Source: Trebouxia sp. TZW2008
Lineage: Eukaryota; Chlorophyta; Trebouxiophyceae; Trebouxiales; Trebouxiaceae
Length of the DNA stretch: 64,000 nucleotides
Direction of reading: 5' to 3'
NCBI GenBank assembly: GCA_002118135.1
Contig: BDIU01000046.1
Coordinates: 68,577-132,576 of the forward strand
Numbering within the stretch: position 1 is the first letter of the stretch; every line of letters starts with the position of its first letter. Positions 34,637-47,500 of this stretch are shown here, piece after piece. The notes beneath the pieces were generated by a model. That model was not told the origin of the DNA, ran no database searches, and worked only from the letters and a program-made list of their open reading frames with translations. The position numbers and the translations under genes are program-made.

Positions 34637-35029
34637 ATGGTAGAGCCATCTGTCAGCTGGGCATCAGCCTTTATTCCCAAAGCGGCGGCACTGGTAGGTG
34701 TATCCGTAGCGGCCTACTGGTCTCAGCAGCATGGCAAAATATTGGGAGGCACTTTGCCGGAAAGAGATTTGATGTCATGGAGACCTGAGCACAAAGAAGC
34801 CGAACGCAGGCGTTTCTTGAACATGGTGCTGGCCTTTGCACATTACTTGTTGTCGCAAGCAGGCTAGGACCCGCAAGGAATCAGCATTGTCATGCTTGCT
34901 TTGGTGCTGCAGGAGCGGGAGGCAAGTCCAGATGACCCAGTGATCATGAACCCCTTCAGACATAACATTCCAGCTACCATCAGGAACGCAGCAGATCTGC
35001 CAGATCTAGAAACAGGCGAAGAAGACTGA
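34637..35029 (+). CDS. small protein with one membrane segment, unrecognised
   Basis: Two exons, 34637-34825 and 34913-35029, close in phase to 101 aa. The N-terminus (about residues 8-30, ASAFIPKAAALVGVSVAAYW) forms one hydrophobic segment. A basic/acidic stretch SWRPEHKEAERRRFLNM follows, then a Pro/Asp-rich tail ending ETGEED. No family was recognised. The amphipathic, small, single-span pattern resembles accessory subunits of organellar membrane complexes, but that is a guess. An in-frame Met at 34616 would add seven residues. Confidence 0.65.
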
Positions 35030-35395
35030 GTCTGTGTATGCAGAAGCACACAGCGCAAAAGACCTGAAACAAATGTATTGGATCATCTGTCATCCTGGAA
35101 GCATGGGTGCGAGCAGTTAAGCTCGTCATGCAATGGAATGAAATTGCACCTGGATTTGTAGGACAGCTGCAGCTATTCGCCTGCACCTTGTGCCGTTTCA
35201 AGTGCAGCATTGTCATGCGGCATTGAAGGCTTCTCTTGCCCAGCTGTGATGTGTACCACAGCTGCGTAGGTTCGCACACATGCACTCATTTTCCTTTTTT
35301 CAAGCACAGGAATGGCATTGGATTCTAGCCAGCTTCAAGCTGGCTGACTTATGCTGTGTAATTGCTTGTACGCTCAAACTGAGTCATGCTGGGTG
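35030..35395. other. convergent intergenic region
   Basis: About 365 bp between the small-protein stop (+) and the ELP2 stop (-). Nothing is recognised besides probable 3' UTRs. Confidence 0.4.
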
Positions 35396-38300
35396 TCACA
35401 AGCCATCCAGAGCATTACATATCTGAAATATACGCACACAGTGATCGTCAGCGCAGGTTGCCATGCGCAAAGGTCTTAAAGTCTGTGGTGTGTCATGCGA
35501 GGTTTCAGCTTGCCAGCAAATCCTTCTGACAGGTGCACAATGGCTGCATGCTTCGCTTGATTGCCACCAGCAAACCATTGTCATTTCACTATCTGCCCGT
35601 GCTATTCGCCATATCTGTATTTCTCCAGACTCAAGCCCCAGGGCCATTTCGTTCTTGATATATGTGTCATGTTTCTGCGCACTGAGACTGTGGGGAGCAA
35701 AAGCAATTGCTGTGACAGCCTGGCCAGGCGTAATGGTAGTAAGTGGCTTTGAGCTGCTGCTGATGTTCTTCAGCAACCAAAGTTTGACAGTGCCATCTCG
35801 AGAAGCAGTCGCAAAGCATGAGCCATCAGCACCCCATGACAGCCCCCAAATGATCCTTGCATGGCCTTTGATTCGATGCTGCAGCACAAAAGGCACAGGA
35901 CCTGCATGCAAACAACACGCTTACACTGCTGCTGCTGCTGCTGCTGCATGCATTGCAACAGACTTCAGTAGCACATGTCACCTGAAGTGTGCCTTCACTT
36001 GGCATCAAGACGCAGATGAGACAAAATGTATGCGAACAAGACAAGACCCATGACGTAGGTAGATGCTGACGCACCCGCTTGGCGTTGATACACAGCAATT
36101 GTGCGGTCCCTGCTGACAGATACAAGTGTCTGGCCATCAGGCGAGAACTGAAGCTGAGTGACAGTCAAGCTGTGAGCTGTCAGAGACCCCAAAACTGTCC
36201 ATGTGGCTGTATCCCACAGCCACACGGCAGCTGTGCCGCTGGTCTGTGCTTTGCACGCTGAGGCCAGCAGATCGCCTGAGGGTGAGGCAGCCACACAGAA
36301 CAGCTCAGCTCCATGACCGTACAGCTTGCCTATCTCAGGCCACAAGCTGCTTTGTGCAAGGTGCTCCTCCAAAGGGGGACCTGCAAGCAAGCCATTCATT
36401 ACTGCAGATTGGAAATTCTTCGCTTAGCACATTGAGACATACAGCTTGCCTATCTCAGGCCATGAACTGCTCTGTGCAAGGTGCTCTTCCAAAGGAGGCC
36501 CTGCAAAGCCATACAGCAAGTTAGCAATGTGCATGTATTGTTCACTTGTTCTACAGAAGATTACTGTCTTGCATTGCAAGATCAGGAACCTATGGTTCCC
36601 ATCTTGTTGCCGCCAAACAGCTTGGCTGGGCTGAGGAACACATGAGCCAGAGTTGACATTCATGAAACCAAAAGGACAAGGCCTTTTGCCTGGTGTTTTG
36701 TTGCTGTTCCCGGCAGTACAGCTACTGTAAAATCAGGCAAATGCAATGCATGGTAAACTGGGAGCACGTTGTCTCCAGAGAACACAGCTACTCAACAACA
36801 CTGTAATCTTATAAAGGTGTCCCCAGCACTTTGGAAACACGGACTTTGCTGCAAATTGTACACATGGAAGAGCTGCCACTGAGCCTTGCAGTCCGACAAC
36901 AGCAGTGACTCGGTATAGTCTAGTACCCCACTAGCCAGTTGATGCGATGCTGGCTGCATCTGATACTTACACCTGCTGCTGTATGCACCTGACCGGGTCA
37001 CAGAAGGTCACTTGGAAGCATGCAGTTGGAGTGGGGTGCAATGGGTGGGGGCAAACCTAGGCACTTGGCAGACAACCGTTCACCTCACCCCCCTTCATGC
37101 TCAATACAGGCAGTTGATTGCTCCAGTACATACCTAGCTGGGCCTGCCAAGCCTGCCTGGCAACACGCTTAGAATGACATGAGATGGTGGTAATGACTAT
37201 ACAGTAACCTCTCAACCTAAAGACACCCAAAATAAGGACATTCTCGACGTAAAGACAATGCTACTGGGAACCAAGCACTGCACGGCATCTTGACTACAAT
37301 GGTGCTTCTGAGTCAGAACAATTTGGTGTAAGGTCACTTTTCTGGGTGACCAATGCAGTCGTTATATCAAGAGGTTACTGTAATGGTGTATATGCTGGAG
37401 CACACCTGAGACAGCCGCTGGCATGGCATTTGGAGCCAGATCAGGCCCATCTGTATAGCCACCCCCCTCCACCCCGGCTGCCACACCCCCATTGCTCTCC
37501 TGCACCAGGTCTGCGTACACTGCCTTGTTGGACAAGCCCAGGGCTGCAACAGCTGCCCCAAGGGCAGGACCCTGCGCTGTATCAACTCAGGTCATAGCTT
37601 TGAACATATATTTGCTGTCATTGAGCATGGGGTCAAAGGAAGGGGGCAAGTAAAAGCTGGCACAACAAGTTTCTATCTCAGTGATTGTATCTGAGGCGAT
37701 CATGCATGCTCTTGTCCTAGCGTTCACACTCTGCATTGCCCTGTAAAAGCCAGAACGTCAGCTACTTATGCAACTCATCAATATACATGCTTCACGGGTG
37801 GGAGTGACAGCATCAACCACACTGGTTCAAAGTACTGATGCACTTTTGGTGCTGACCCCTGAACTTATCACATAACATTTGCCAAAACAAGGTGCATGAA
37901 CACATTGCGCACCTGAGAAGAGTGGGATGCAGAGCTTTGTACAGCAGGTGGGGCTTGGCCTTGTGCCATGGCCAGAGTCTGCTTGAAAGCTTGGGGGGCC
38001 TCAAACACACGCAGCACCTTCTCCTCAGCTCCACTGGCGTAGCAGGAGCTGTTGGGAATGTAAGCTAGGCATGACATATCATGCCCATGCACCTGTACAA
38101 TCAGAATTCCTGGTGCTTGATGGACAAGCGGCAGCTTTGCCCTGAGCCAAGACTCAGTGCTTGGTGTTCACAAGCTTTGATGCTTTGCGTCATTGGGGTG
38201 AGAACAAGGAAAAGAAAAGAAAAGAAAAGAAAAGAAAGGAAAGGAAAGGAAAGGAAAGGAAAGGAAAGGAAAGGAAAGGAAAGGAAAGGAAAGGAAACAC

Positions 38301-41300
38301 CATTAGGCGTCATAACTGGAGCCTGTGTCTAAAGAGGCAGCCTGGGAGTCATTGGGTGATAGTGCTGGCTGCACAGTACTAGTGTTATACCACTCAGTCT
38401 GTAATGAAGTTGCAGACCGAAGTCCAAGGTGAAAACTATCGAGTCCAGTCAACCATTGAGTGCCGTTGGTTGTTGAGGAAGAATGGTATACCTGGGGCCG
38501 AGCCAGCTCGGACCACTGTCCATCAATCTGCGCTGTGATGCGGCAGGTTTGGTCACTACTGGCAGTCAGCAGGCAGCTGCCGTCTAGACCCCAGCACATG
38601 TCCACCACCGCCCCATAGTGACCCCCCAAGGCATGCCTGGGCTGCCACCCCTCGCCCTGCCCCTCTGCATCATCACCATTGTGTGCTTGCTGCTTATCAC
38701 TTTAGCCGTTTGCTGCAAGGAAACATGCTTGTGACACGCCATGCATAGACTTCCCAGCTTATTTCCAAGCCGCTTTGCAAGATACTAGTGTGTCCCCTCC
38801 AAATGAGCCTGTCTCATGCCAGCTCAGGGCCATATAGCAGATTGAGAACACGCTTGCACGTGTTGAGAGCTGCTTACTTGCCACACAGATCACTTCCATC
38901 TGAATTTATCAAGGCGTGCACAGTTCAGCAAGCAGGATGAGCAAGTGCAGGGGTGTATCAGGGCGTGACCAGAGGCGCAGGGCAGCACAGGAAATGTTAG
39001 CAGCTGCAGCTGCAGAACAGGCAGACAGACGACACCAACAGCTGCAAAACAGGTGCAGGACAGGTGACATATGCAGCTACAAAGGGTGTACCAGGGCGTG
39101 ACCACAGGTGGAGGGCTCCTGTGAATCCGTGGGCCAGGATGCTGCGGCCGTCAGGGCGCCAGCAGCCAGTGAAGTAGCCCAGGTTGTTGGCCCCTGCATC
39201 CCCCACACTCTCCTCACTCATCCACAGCCCTGCACAAGTTGACATCCTCAGACTCATGTCTCTGACGCTATTACATGCAGAGGACTAGCTGTAGTGCCAC
39301 TTGGCCACTTGTCGACTTGCTGAATGACACAAAGTTTCATGGTCATGGCAGAGACTGTTGCACTGGTCTAGCCATAGTGCCAGGCTGTTGTCCCCAGCAG
39401 TTCCCACACTCTCCTCACTCATCCCCAGCCCTGAAGGCATCATGCCTCAGGCTCCCACCTCAGTATTGTTGCATGCTGGACTGTTCGCAGCACCACTCAG
39501 GCCAGAACATAGTTGATGAAATGGCGTGAGATGTCAAGATTGTGCAGTCATGCTTGTTGCTTGCTAGCTTCAGTGGCAGCCTGCCATAATGTCAGATTGT
39601 GGGATGACACCTGACTGCAGCACAGAAGCCTTGTTGTGCAGTCAACTCTGTATGCATTTCACACTTGAAGCATGAATGAAGCACATCTACAGTAGGCCAT
39701 TGCTTCTGATACAAACCATTGCAGTCACAGTAACAGTGACAGTGTTTGACACATGATGGAACAATCAGCCAGCTGCAAAGCATACCTGTGGCGGGCTCAG
39801 GTCGCCAGAGCATCATTGTACAACCCATAGGTGTTGACAGCAGGCACAAGCGTTGAAGCAATGCAGTGCCATTCTGCTGTTGAACACCCTCAACAGAAAG
39901 CATGGCAATGATGATGATGATGAATGATGGATGATTTCAGCAGCACCTGTGGCCGGGTCAGGTCGCCAGAGCATCATGGTACGGTCCATAGATGTGGACA
40001 GCAGGCACAAGCGCTGGAATGATGCACTGCCATTCTGCTGAGGGGCTGCCCCCTGGGACCCTTTCAGGGCAGAGGGGGGCTGCCACTGCACGCTGTGCAC
40101 CCAGTCCTCATGCCCCACCAGAAGGGCTTCCAGGTGTGCCGTAAAGGCTCCTTTGCTTGTGCCAAAAGTGGGCTTTGGTGCATACCTGTCGTGCCACAAC
40201 AGAAGCTAAGTCACATACTTGCCTCTGGCTGGAACATGAACAGGCACACTGCAAAGCATTGAAGGAGGTCGACAAGGCTATCCTGCGTAGCCTGCATACA
40301 GCTGTCCAGTTCAAGCAATGTACGCCTCTGCAGCTCTATAGCAGCACACAGACAACAATCACATAGCAAGCCACCATAGAGCCAGTTTTCAAACACTGTA
40401 TGGTCACTGTTGCATGCTGGCCCAGTCCACTACCTCTGCAGTGCTCCAGCCAAACGCAGACAACAGTCACATGACAGGCATACATAAACCCGGGCCTGAT
40501 GCTGCTACTAATGCATGCAACTGGTCCAGGCTGGCTCAGTCTCACCTAGCAATGTCATCTGCTATGGCACTATCCGCATCCTGGCTGACTGCAGCTGAAG
40601 TGGGCTTGCGGGACTGAGGCTGTATGCGCCACACCCTGAGGTACTTGTCCTGTGCAGCGCTGGCCAGCAGCAGGTGCCCTGAATTAAAATGAGCTCAAAA
40701 TTGGGAACAGTGAAGACATCCATGAAGTGCAAAATCTGTCACCAGTGTAGATGCTGATACTGTGAGGAGAGCACATCACAGGGAGAAGAAAGTGCACTTT
40801 GCGTGCTGAGCAGGGACCACAGAGTAAGCTGCCGCAAGGAAATGGATTGGATCAAGGGATTCTGCATGCCAAGTAACGCCTCCCAATACGTTCTTGCAAA
40901 GGTGTGAATCATGCCGGCCAGCTGTACCATGGTCAGATGCACTGACCTTGCTGGGAGTTAGATGGCACGTGGGTGAAGGCTAGGGAACGCACCCAGTCTG
41001 CATGGCCAGTCAGGCAGCACACCTCCTTGAAGGGTCGGCCAGGGGCAGCCAGCAGCAATCTGATGCTGCAGTCGACGCCCCCCACCGCCAACAACACCCT
41101 GCACCATACACACAAAGAGTTGTAGGGTTACAATCTTGAACTTTTGCCTACACTGCTCTGCCAGAGGCCGCCTTTTTTGGGTGAGACTGTTTACACACAG
41201 CCTCTGCCTCCTCAGCACCGCAGTCCACACCCCCCACTGCCAGCAACACATACATATGATTGCACTACACTGCACTCACAGTAGCCCGGCACTTAGCAGC

Positions 41301-44300
41301 AGCCTGACCCTGCAGTCCCCAACCCCCACTGCTAGCAATACCCTGCACCACACACCCAGGGCGATATCCTTCAGTTTCACATTTGATACTCTACAAGCCA
41401 CCACGCTCTGTGTACAGCATCATCTACAATCAAGCTCTGCCATCTCAGCACTGCAGTCCACACCGTCCACTGCTAGCAACACCCTGCACCACACACACAG
41501 GGGCACAGGGCTACAGCCTCACAGCTGTTCGTACATGTCACTCTCCCACAATCAGACCGTTTTGTCCACTACAAGGCTACAGCTGTACAGACTGACATGC
41601 CTACCACTCTCCCAGACGTTAGCCTCTTTGTATTGCATCATGTACAGTATGTGACATTGATCCTCTCTACACGCCAGAGTCAGGACAACACATATAGACA
41701 CACGAAAATGCTGAAGCCTGATGCACCTGCCCACCACTCAGTCATAGCATCACATGTAGCTGGCATGTCTCCTGGTGGTGCGGCACCAGTGCTAGATACT
41801 ACTAATGTGTTCTGTTTGGGAAGCTTATGATTCCAAGCATTGGGAGTAAACATATGTTTTCTAACACATAACAGATTGAAAAGCTTGATTGAATACTGAA
41901 CACATTATGTATGAGGTGTAACAGGATCACGAGCTTGACAAGGCAGTCATGTAGTGCAGGGGGAGAATTGGGCCCATACTCATGATGCTGTATTTGAAAG
42001 CTACAGTGCTCTGAGTGTTCACATTTGGCCAGGTGCCCAGAGTCAGCAGCTTGGAGTTCCAAAAACTCAGCAAGGGTGTGATTCCAAGCAGCAGTTGTAA
42101 CAGGACAATGAGCTTGACAGGGCACTCATGCAGTGCGAGGGGGAAATAAAGGCCATACAGTAAACTCCCGTTGTAAGGACACTGAATGTAAGGACAACCT
42201 TGATGTAAGGACAACGCCATTGGTGACCAACACTGCATTCTGACAGCAGTGGTCCCTCTGAGAAAGGACACTTTGGTGTCAGGACAGATTTGGTGACCAA
42301 AGCAGTCGATACAAAGAGAGGTTACTGTACGCATCATGCAGCAGTTGAAGCCTGCAGTGTTCTGACTGTCCACAGTTGGCCAGGTGCTTAGAGCCAGCAG
42401 CTTGAGGGTTGAAAAGATTGACTTGCCATTGCAGCTAGTTTGATGAAATGCTTGCTGTGCTGCAACTGTCTTTTGAGCGCCTACTCACAAGCATTGCTTG
42501 TTGCATGCTCGTGAGAAAACCATCAAAAAACAGCTTCTGCACAGTGAACATTCATTGTTCTGGCTGCAATGACCGGGATCACATTGCCAGGCGTGACACA
42601 GCCAGGCCACACAACTTGGCTTCTGCCACTTGTGATGCATAATGGAGCATCTGCTGACTAAGCTTGCCATTGTAGCCGATCTGATGCAACGCTTGCTGCA
42701 CCTGTTTTTTGCGCGTCTACTCACGAGCATTGCTTCTTGCATGCTCATGAGGAAACATTCCAAAAACAGCTTCTGCACAGTGAAGTTTCACCGTTCTGGC
42801 TGCAATGACCGGCATCACATTGCCAGGCATGACACAGCCAGGCCACGCAACTTGGCACATGCCACTTGTAACAAATAATTGAGCATCTGCTTCTTTCGTT
42901 TTTGTCCCGTTCTAGACAGGCTCAGCCGGCCAAGCTCATACATACTGGAGCAATCAACTGTCTCCAACCAGTCTGGTCCTTTGCCATCCTAAACCATTTG
43001 TTTTGAGCATGAAAGGATGTGAGGTCCTTGTGAACTTGAGTCTGCCAAGTGTCTGTGAGTTTCCCCCTAGCCTTTATCAACTGATTGCACTGATCTAGCA
43101 GGCTTGCCAAGCTAGGCAGCAAAACTGTACAGTACAAGCAGTCATGTAGGCCAAGCCAAAGGACAGACATTTGCCAATCAGGCATGACAGGGCCCAGCCA
43201 CATGGCTCAATGTACGTCACATGAAGTGTATGATAGGATGCTTACTGATCAGCCGGCCATGCGGGCTGACATGTGACAAAGCATTATTAACATGGGAGGA
43301 CAGATGATTACCAAGCAGGCTGATCTGGCAAGCATGTGACAGCCAGGCAATGTTGCAACCCATTGCCAGCTTGGATCTGTTGTCTTATCGCCCAATGCCT
43401 GCCATTACTACCAAATGGCTGCTGGTCTTGCAATTGGCACTCCCAGACCAACACCTGTTGATCTTCTGCAGAGCTAATGAGCAGCAAAGTGTCTCCAACA
43501 AGAATGTGAGTCAGGGCTATGACAGCGCCACTGTGCCCCTGTAACAGCAAAACAGACTTGCTGCTAGATTGCTTTCCTTGGGAATTGACGCAATGCAGCA
43601 CCAGTCATGACCATCGTGTGAAGTCATGTGACACTATGTCTGATCTCAGCAAAGCTATGCCCTGATGTGATACTGTAGATTGTCTTGTAAGCATGCAGGT
43701 GAGTATGCACCTGACAGACAACCATTAGAGGCTTGCTATTGAGAACAAGAAAGGAAGTCCAATGAGCAGAAGTGATATTGAGCACAGTAAGCTGCATGAG
43801 AGCTGAGCATGCTAGTTTGCAGACCAACTTCCAAAGCAATTGCATATCGCCTCTCACCTGTAGCCTGGCTGCAATGCTCCATGGCTGATGCAGATCATCT
43901 GGGTAGCAGCGCCATATGATGACATCATTGTCTGCTGCTCCAGACGCGACGACAGGGGGGGTGTCATAGCCTGCAAGGCAGGTACTCCAGCTATGTACCG
44001 GTCAGGGGTTGTGATAGCAGAAGCAGCAGGACGCTTGCCATGTGAGGGCAACCACCCAACGCAGTTGACGCGGTCTGTATGTCCAATCAGTGTGGACACA
44101 ACCTTGGCTGCCTACACGGAAGCGCAGCACACTGATGTTGACGTCCCGAACACAGCCACCAATGCCGGCAAACAATGTGCAGAAAGCATTATATACAGAA
44201 GCTGAGACTCGCAAGCAGTATCGGAGGGCCAGGCGCCACCGAACGCGCGCACGTGCAGGCTGTACCTCTGCATCGTAAAGGATCACTAGGTTGTGAGCGG

Positions 44301-44388
44301 CGTACGCGATCAAGCCGCTCTTCCCCCAGTCGAGAGCTCCAACGACTCGATTGCAGCCAGCACTGACGTGCTCCTGCGTAACTTCCAT
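35396..44388 (-). CDS. ELP2: Elongator complex subunit 2 (WD40 protein)
   Basis: Thirteen exons: 44388-44266, 44111-44033, 43970-43858, 43538-43312, 41098-40947, 40678-40546, 40185-39947, 39229-39092, 38664-38492, 38092-37913, 37571-37406, 36380-36075 and 35901-35396. They close in phase to 844 aa, the normal ELP2 size. WD40 repeats run throughout, for example TLIGHTDRVNCVGWLP, LQGHSGAVIALTHI, LTGHADWVRSLAF, LLVGHEDWVHSVQW, LGGHYGAVVDMCW, VHGHDMSCLAYIP, LYGHGAELFCVA, and the terminal MATCADDHCVRIFQI. ELP2 forms two beta-propellers and scaffolds the Elp1-3 subcomplex that modifies wobble uridine of tRNAs. The exon 2/3 junction (a 62-nt intron, 44032-43971) is the least certain. Introns 4, 7, 8 and 11 carry exon-edge copies; introns 4 and 11 carry MITEs. 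Confidence 0.93.
36440..36510 (-). repeat. decoy copy of the ELP2 exon 12 5' edge
   Basis: About 68 bp copying the acceptor and the GPPLEEHLAQSSLWPEIGKL start of exon 12 (true start 36380). The copy still reads AGPPLEEHLAQSSSWPEIGK. Only the exon edge is duplicated; no downstream WD repeat follows. Confidence 0.9.
37202..37380. mobile_element. MITE, TA target duplication
   Basis: It begins CAGTAACCTCTCAAC and ends AGAGGTTACTG, with TA at 37200-37201 and 37381-37382. The terminal 10 bp are a perfect inverted repeat (CAGTAACCTC). It lies in ELP2 intron 11, 25 nt from the donor. Confidence 0.92.
38205..38298. repeat. AAAGG/AAAAG pentanucleotide microsatellite
   Basis: About 95 bp of AAAAG units grading into AAGGA units. 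On the ELP2 strand this is a pyrimidine tract (TTTCC) in intron 9. Confidence 0.97.
39391..39436 (-). repeat. decoy copy of the ELP2 exon 8 5' edge
   Basis: CACACTCTCCTCACTCATCC followed by CAGCCCTG repeats the true exon 8 acceptor and LWMSEESVG start (39203-39232) about 195 bp upstream in gene direction. Confidence 0.85.
39786..39900 (-). repeat. decoy copy of the ELP2 exon 7 3' edge
   Basis: About 110 bp duplicates the last third of exon 7 and its donor (QQNGTALLQRLCLLSTxMxxTMMLWRPxPATG). The functional exon ends at 39947. The copy keeps an open frame. Confidence 0.9.
41205..41500 (-). repeat. three decoy copies of the ELP2 exon 5 5' edge
   Basis: The acceptor and exon-start block (GTGGACTGCAG preceded by GTGTTGCT.GCAGTGGG on the gene strand) recurs at about 41205-41250, 41310-41360 and 41445-41500. 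The true exon starts at 41098. Confidence 0.85.
42158..42327. mobile_element. MITE, TA target duplication
   Basis: It begins CAGTAAACTCCCGTTG and ends AGAGGTTACTG, with TA at 42156-42157 and 42328-42329. TGTAAGGACA motifs are repeated inside. It lies in ELP2 intron 4. Confidence 0.92.
42440..42885. repeat. about 210-bp tandem duplication in ELP2 intron 4
   Basis: Two copies with about 85% identity share ACAGCTTCTGCACAGTGAA, TTCTGGCTGCAATGACCGG and CACATTGCCAGGC blocks. Not related to a flanking exon that I can see. Confidence 0.88.
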
Positions 44389-44555
44389 GGTCAACGCAAC
44401 ATCAGCAAGCTCGCAAGCGGAGTGCAATCGGCACTTTTTTAACGCTAACGAGCCATGAAACGGTCACCTCTGCCGCCCTCCAGTAACGCTCACAATGCTC
44501 TCTTGAACGTTGCTATGCATGTTCGGAACACAATTCCGGCAGGTTGATCGACGCA
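44389..44555. promoter_or_regulatory. short bidirectional promoter between ELP2 and the RRM gene
   Basis: Only 167 bp separate the modelled start codons of ELP2 (-) and the RRM protein (+), so the two promoters must overlap unless one 5' UTR is longer. No TATA box is evident. Confidence 0.55.
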
Positions 44556-47500
44556 ATGCAGAGAGGAGGCAAGAAGGTAAGCGATCGGCGTTTCCTGCAG
44601 TCAGCAGAACAGCACGTTGACTCAGAGATGTGCCATTGCAGTCGCCTTTCTTGGGTCGAACGGAAAAGCTCGAGAGCGCTTCGCAGCTGCTGTATCCGCG
44701 ATACAAGTCTTTATCAGATGCTATTCTGGCAAGATCAATGCGCATGCGCATTCGATAACGCAGATATCGCTTACTGTATCAACTAGTTCAAGCTTTTCCT
44801 GTGCTCTGCAGTACCCAGAAGGCTCCGTAGTCCCTGTCGTTCCTGTTCAGATCAATGCAGGTACGATGCAAAAATCTCTTTATTGACATGCAGCTATGCA
44901 GTGTTTAGACTATATTGACACCAACGGTTTTGCAGGCAAGTCAAGTCAGGCCACAACAGCAGCAGTAGCAGCACCCACCATTGTTGCCCAGATTGTGCCC
45001 AGTTCAAATCAGAATGGCATGCAGCCACTATTCCAGGCAGCACAACCAGTTTCAGGAGTAGCTGAGGTCAATGCTGACACGACTGCTGATGCAAATGATG
45101 CCAAAGATGCCAAGTGAGTTGCCATCTATTGTCCACCTGATTTGAGTACCACCAGATGCCTGTGCAAGCCTGGTGCTACAGCATGAGTTCACAGTGCAGA
45201 ATGCATGCAAAAGTCATGGTTGTGAACTTTGTGTAATTTGCCTGCAGCTTGCGATTGTGTTCTTGCAGTATCCAAGTCTGTGGGTCCGATATGAGTTTCA
45301 CTGTGGAATAGTCATCAAAAACTTGCTGGTCAATGCATTAGTAAGCTGCAGCTCTAAGTGTACCAAGCCAATTGTGCATCAATGGTTCGGTCTGCCAGGT
45401 CATCTTGAAAGCTTCTTCATGATTTTGTGGACAGTTGGCATTTATGATGTCATCAAGTCAACTTTTCATGTATGGCTTTTTTCAGGAAACCAAAGAAGAA
45501 GAAGCGTAAGGTCAAAGAGGATCCCATGGCGAAGGCATCTGGCCCTAGCAATGCTGAGCAAGCTCACAGCATGCGCAATGTGTTTGGCTTCACCTCTACA
45601 CCGCCAGCAACTAACGGCACAACCCAGGCAGAACCTGCACAACCCTCTGCAGCCCTCCAGGCAAAATCTCAGGACCCCATAACCCCATCATCTCCAGCAC
45701 CTGTGCAACAGCCTCAAGTGTTGCCACCGATGCAGCAGCCAGTTCAAGCACAGCAGGCACAGCAGCCAGTACCAGCACAGCATGCACAACATGCACAGCA
45801 GCAGCCTGCCATGCAGCCCCAGCAGCAAGCCAATTTCAAATTTGGATTTGCAGCTGACACACCAGCTGAAGCTGACTCAGCCCCAGCTTCAGCTCTGCCT
45901 GCTCAGATAAGTCATTCAATGACTGCTCCTGCAGCTCAAGCACCAGTTGCAGAGCAGTCAGCAGCTGCTGCTCAGCCAGCTTCAGACCATGTGCCGCGCC
46001 GTGTGTTTATTGGTGGCATGCCGTTCAGCTATGAGGTCAGTATGCCTTTACGATCCACGCCTAGTGATTTTGCTAGAAAGTGTATTCTATCAATATGGCT
46101 GATATGAGGTCAGAATGACACTCAGCATTGCACCATGTGCCCCACCGTGTGTTCATAGGTGGCATGCCTTCGAGCTATGAGGTCAGTACAGGAAGTTTTC
46201 CGTATGATAATTGCTTTGGTCGCCAAGAAATGTGTTCAGATATTGTATTGACCCGACCTGCAAGTACCACTGCGTTCAGGATGCAACAACTGATTTGCGA
46301 TTGCATTGTCATGTCCTTGCAAGAGGACATTGCTGTATGACAGTCAGCATGCTTGCGCACGTGTCTGAACATTCAACATGCTGGCTGAGCACTTGAGCTG
46401 CTGAATGCCTGTGCCACAGTCTAGATTTGCACAAGTTGCCAGGCTAGTCAGCTCAATCTACTATCCTGTGCAGACAAATTTCATGGGAGCAATGCATATG
46501 CCAGGTAGACTTGCGTGGAGCAATCCACCAGAATTGCTGTTTTCTGTTGTGCCTTGCTGATCAGCGCTGTATTCAAGTGGCAAAATGCACAGCTCGACTG
46601 CCCTTTACCATTCAGCCCCAAACCACGCAGACACCTGCCTCCGTATGACCTGTGTGCATGACTAGTTGCACTCGATAAGAATGCGTTCTTCTTCACAGCT
46701 GTCGTGTATTGCATACCAATCTGATTGTTGGTGTGATCAGGTGGATGCCATTCGTGAATACTGGAGCTATTGTGGTGAAATTGAGGATCTGGATGTCATG
46801 AGATTCCCTGACACTGGCAGATTCAAGGGCATAGCCTTCATCACCTTCACTACTGTATGCTCACTACTCCCTTGTGCACTCATGTATGCATTTTTCGTTG
46901 ACTTGGCACCAGGTCCCCATTCCCTATGAACTCATGTACTTGTTTTCACTTTGACTTGAGACCAAAAGCTAGCATTTGCTAATGTACGCTCACAGTTCTC
47001 TCAGGCAGACATTCATGCACTTTTTTAGTTTTTTCGATTTGCTTGGGACAGGTTGCTAAAAAGTATTACTGTATGCTCACTGTTCCCTCTTTATATGCCC
47101 AAGTGTGCATTTCACCGCTGTTGATCTTGATTGGCAGCGTACAGGAGGAGGGATATGAGGAGGCTCTGAAGTGTGACGGCACAGACCTAGATGGCCAGCA
47201 GTTGCGAGTACAAAAGTGCGTGTCAGCAGGGCAGCATGCATCCAAAAAGAAACAAGCTCCTGCTGGTCCTGCTGCTGAAGCTGCGTCACCAGCAGCACCA
47301 CAGCAACCCCCGGCACCCAAGGTAAAATTCAAGTTTTGAACTCAGCCTTTTGCTTTTCTGTCTTGCGCATGAGCATCTCTGCAGGCACCAAACAATGACA
47401 AGCTTTTTGCTTGGATACAAAAGTGTCTTGACGCAGGCATTGGTCAAGTTGCGCACTGTGCTTCTGCTGAGATGCAGTATTGTCTTTACAAATGCATTGA

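Noticed and set aside
38205..38298. Lys/Arg-rich open frames across the AAAGG repeat
   Set aside because: These are products of a microsatellite inside an ELP2 intron, not genes.
43999..44032. Alternative ELP2 exon 2 end using the donor GTACAT at 43998
   Set aside because: It would leave a 29-nt intron and the wrong phase. The donor at 44032 restores GKRYDTPPVVASGA in frame.
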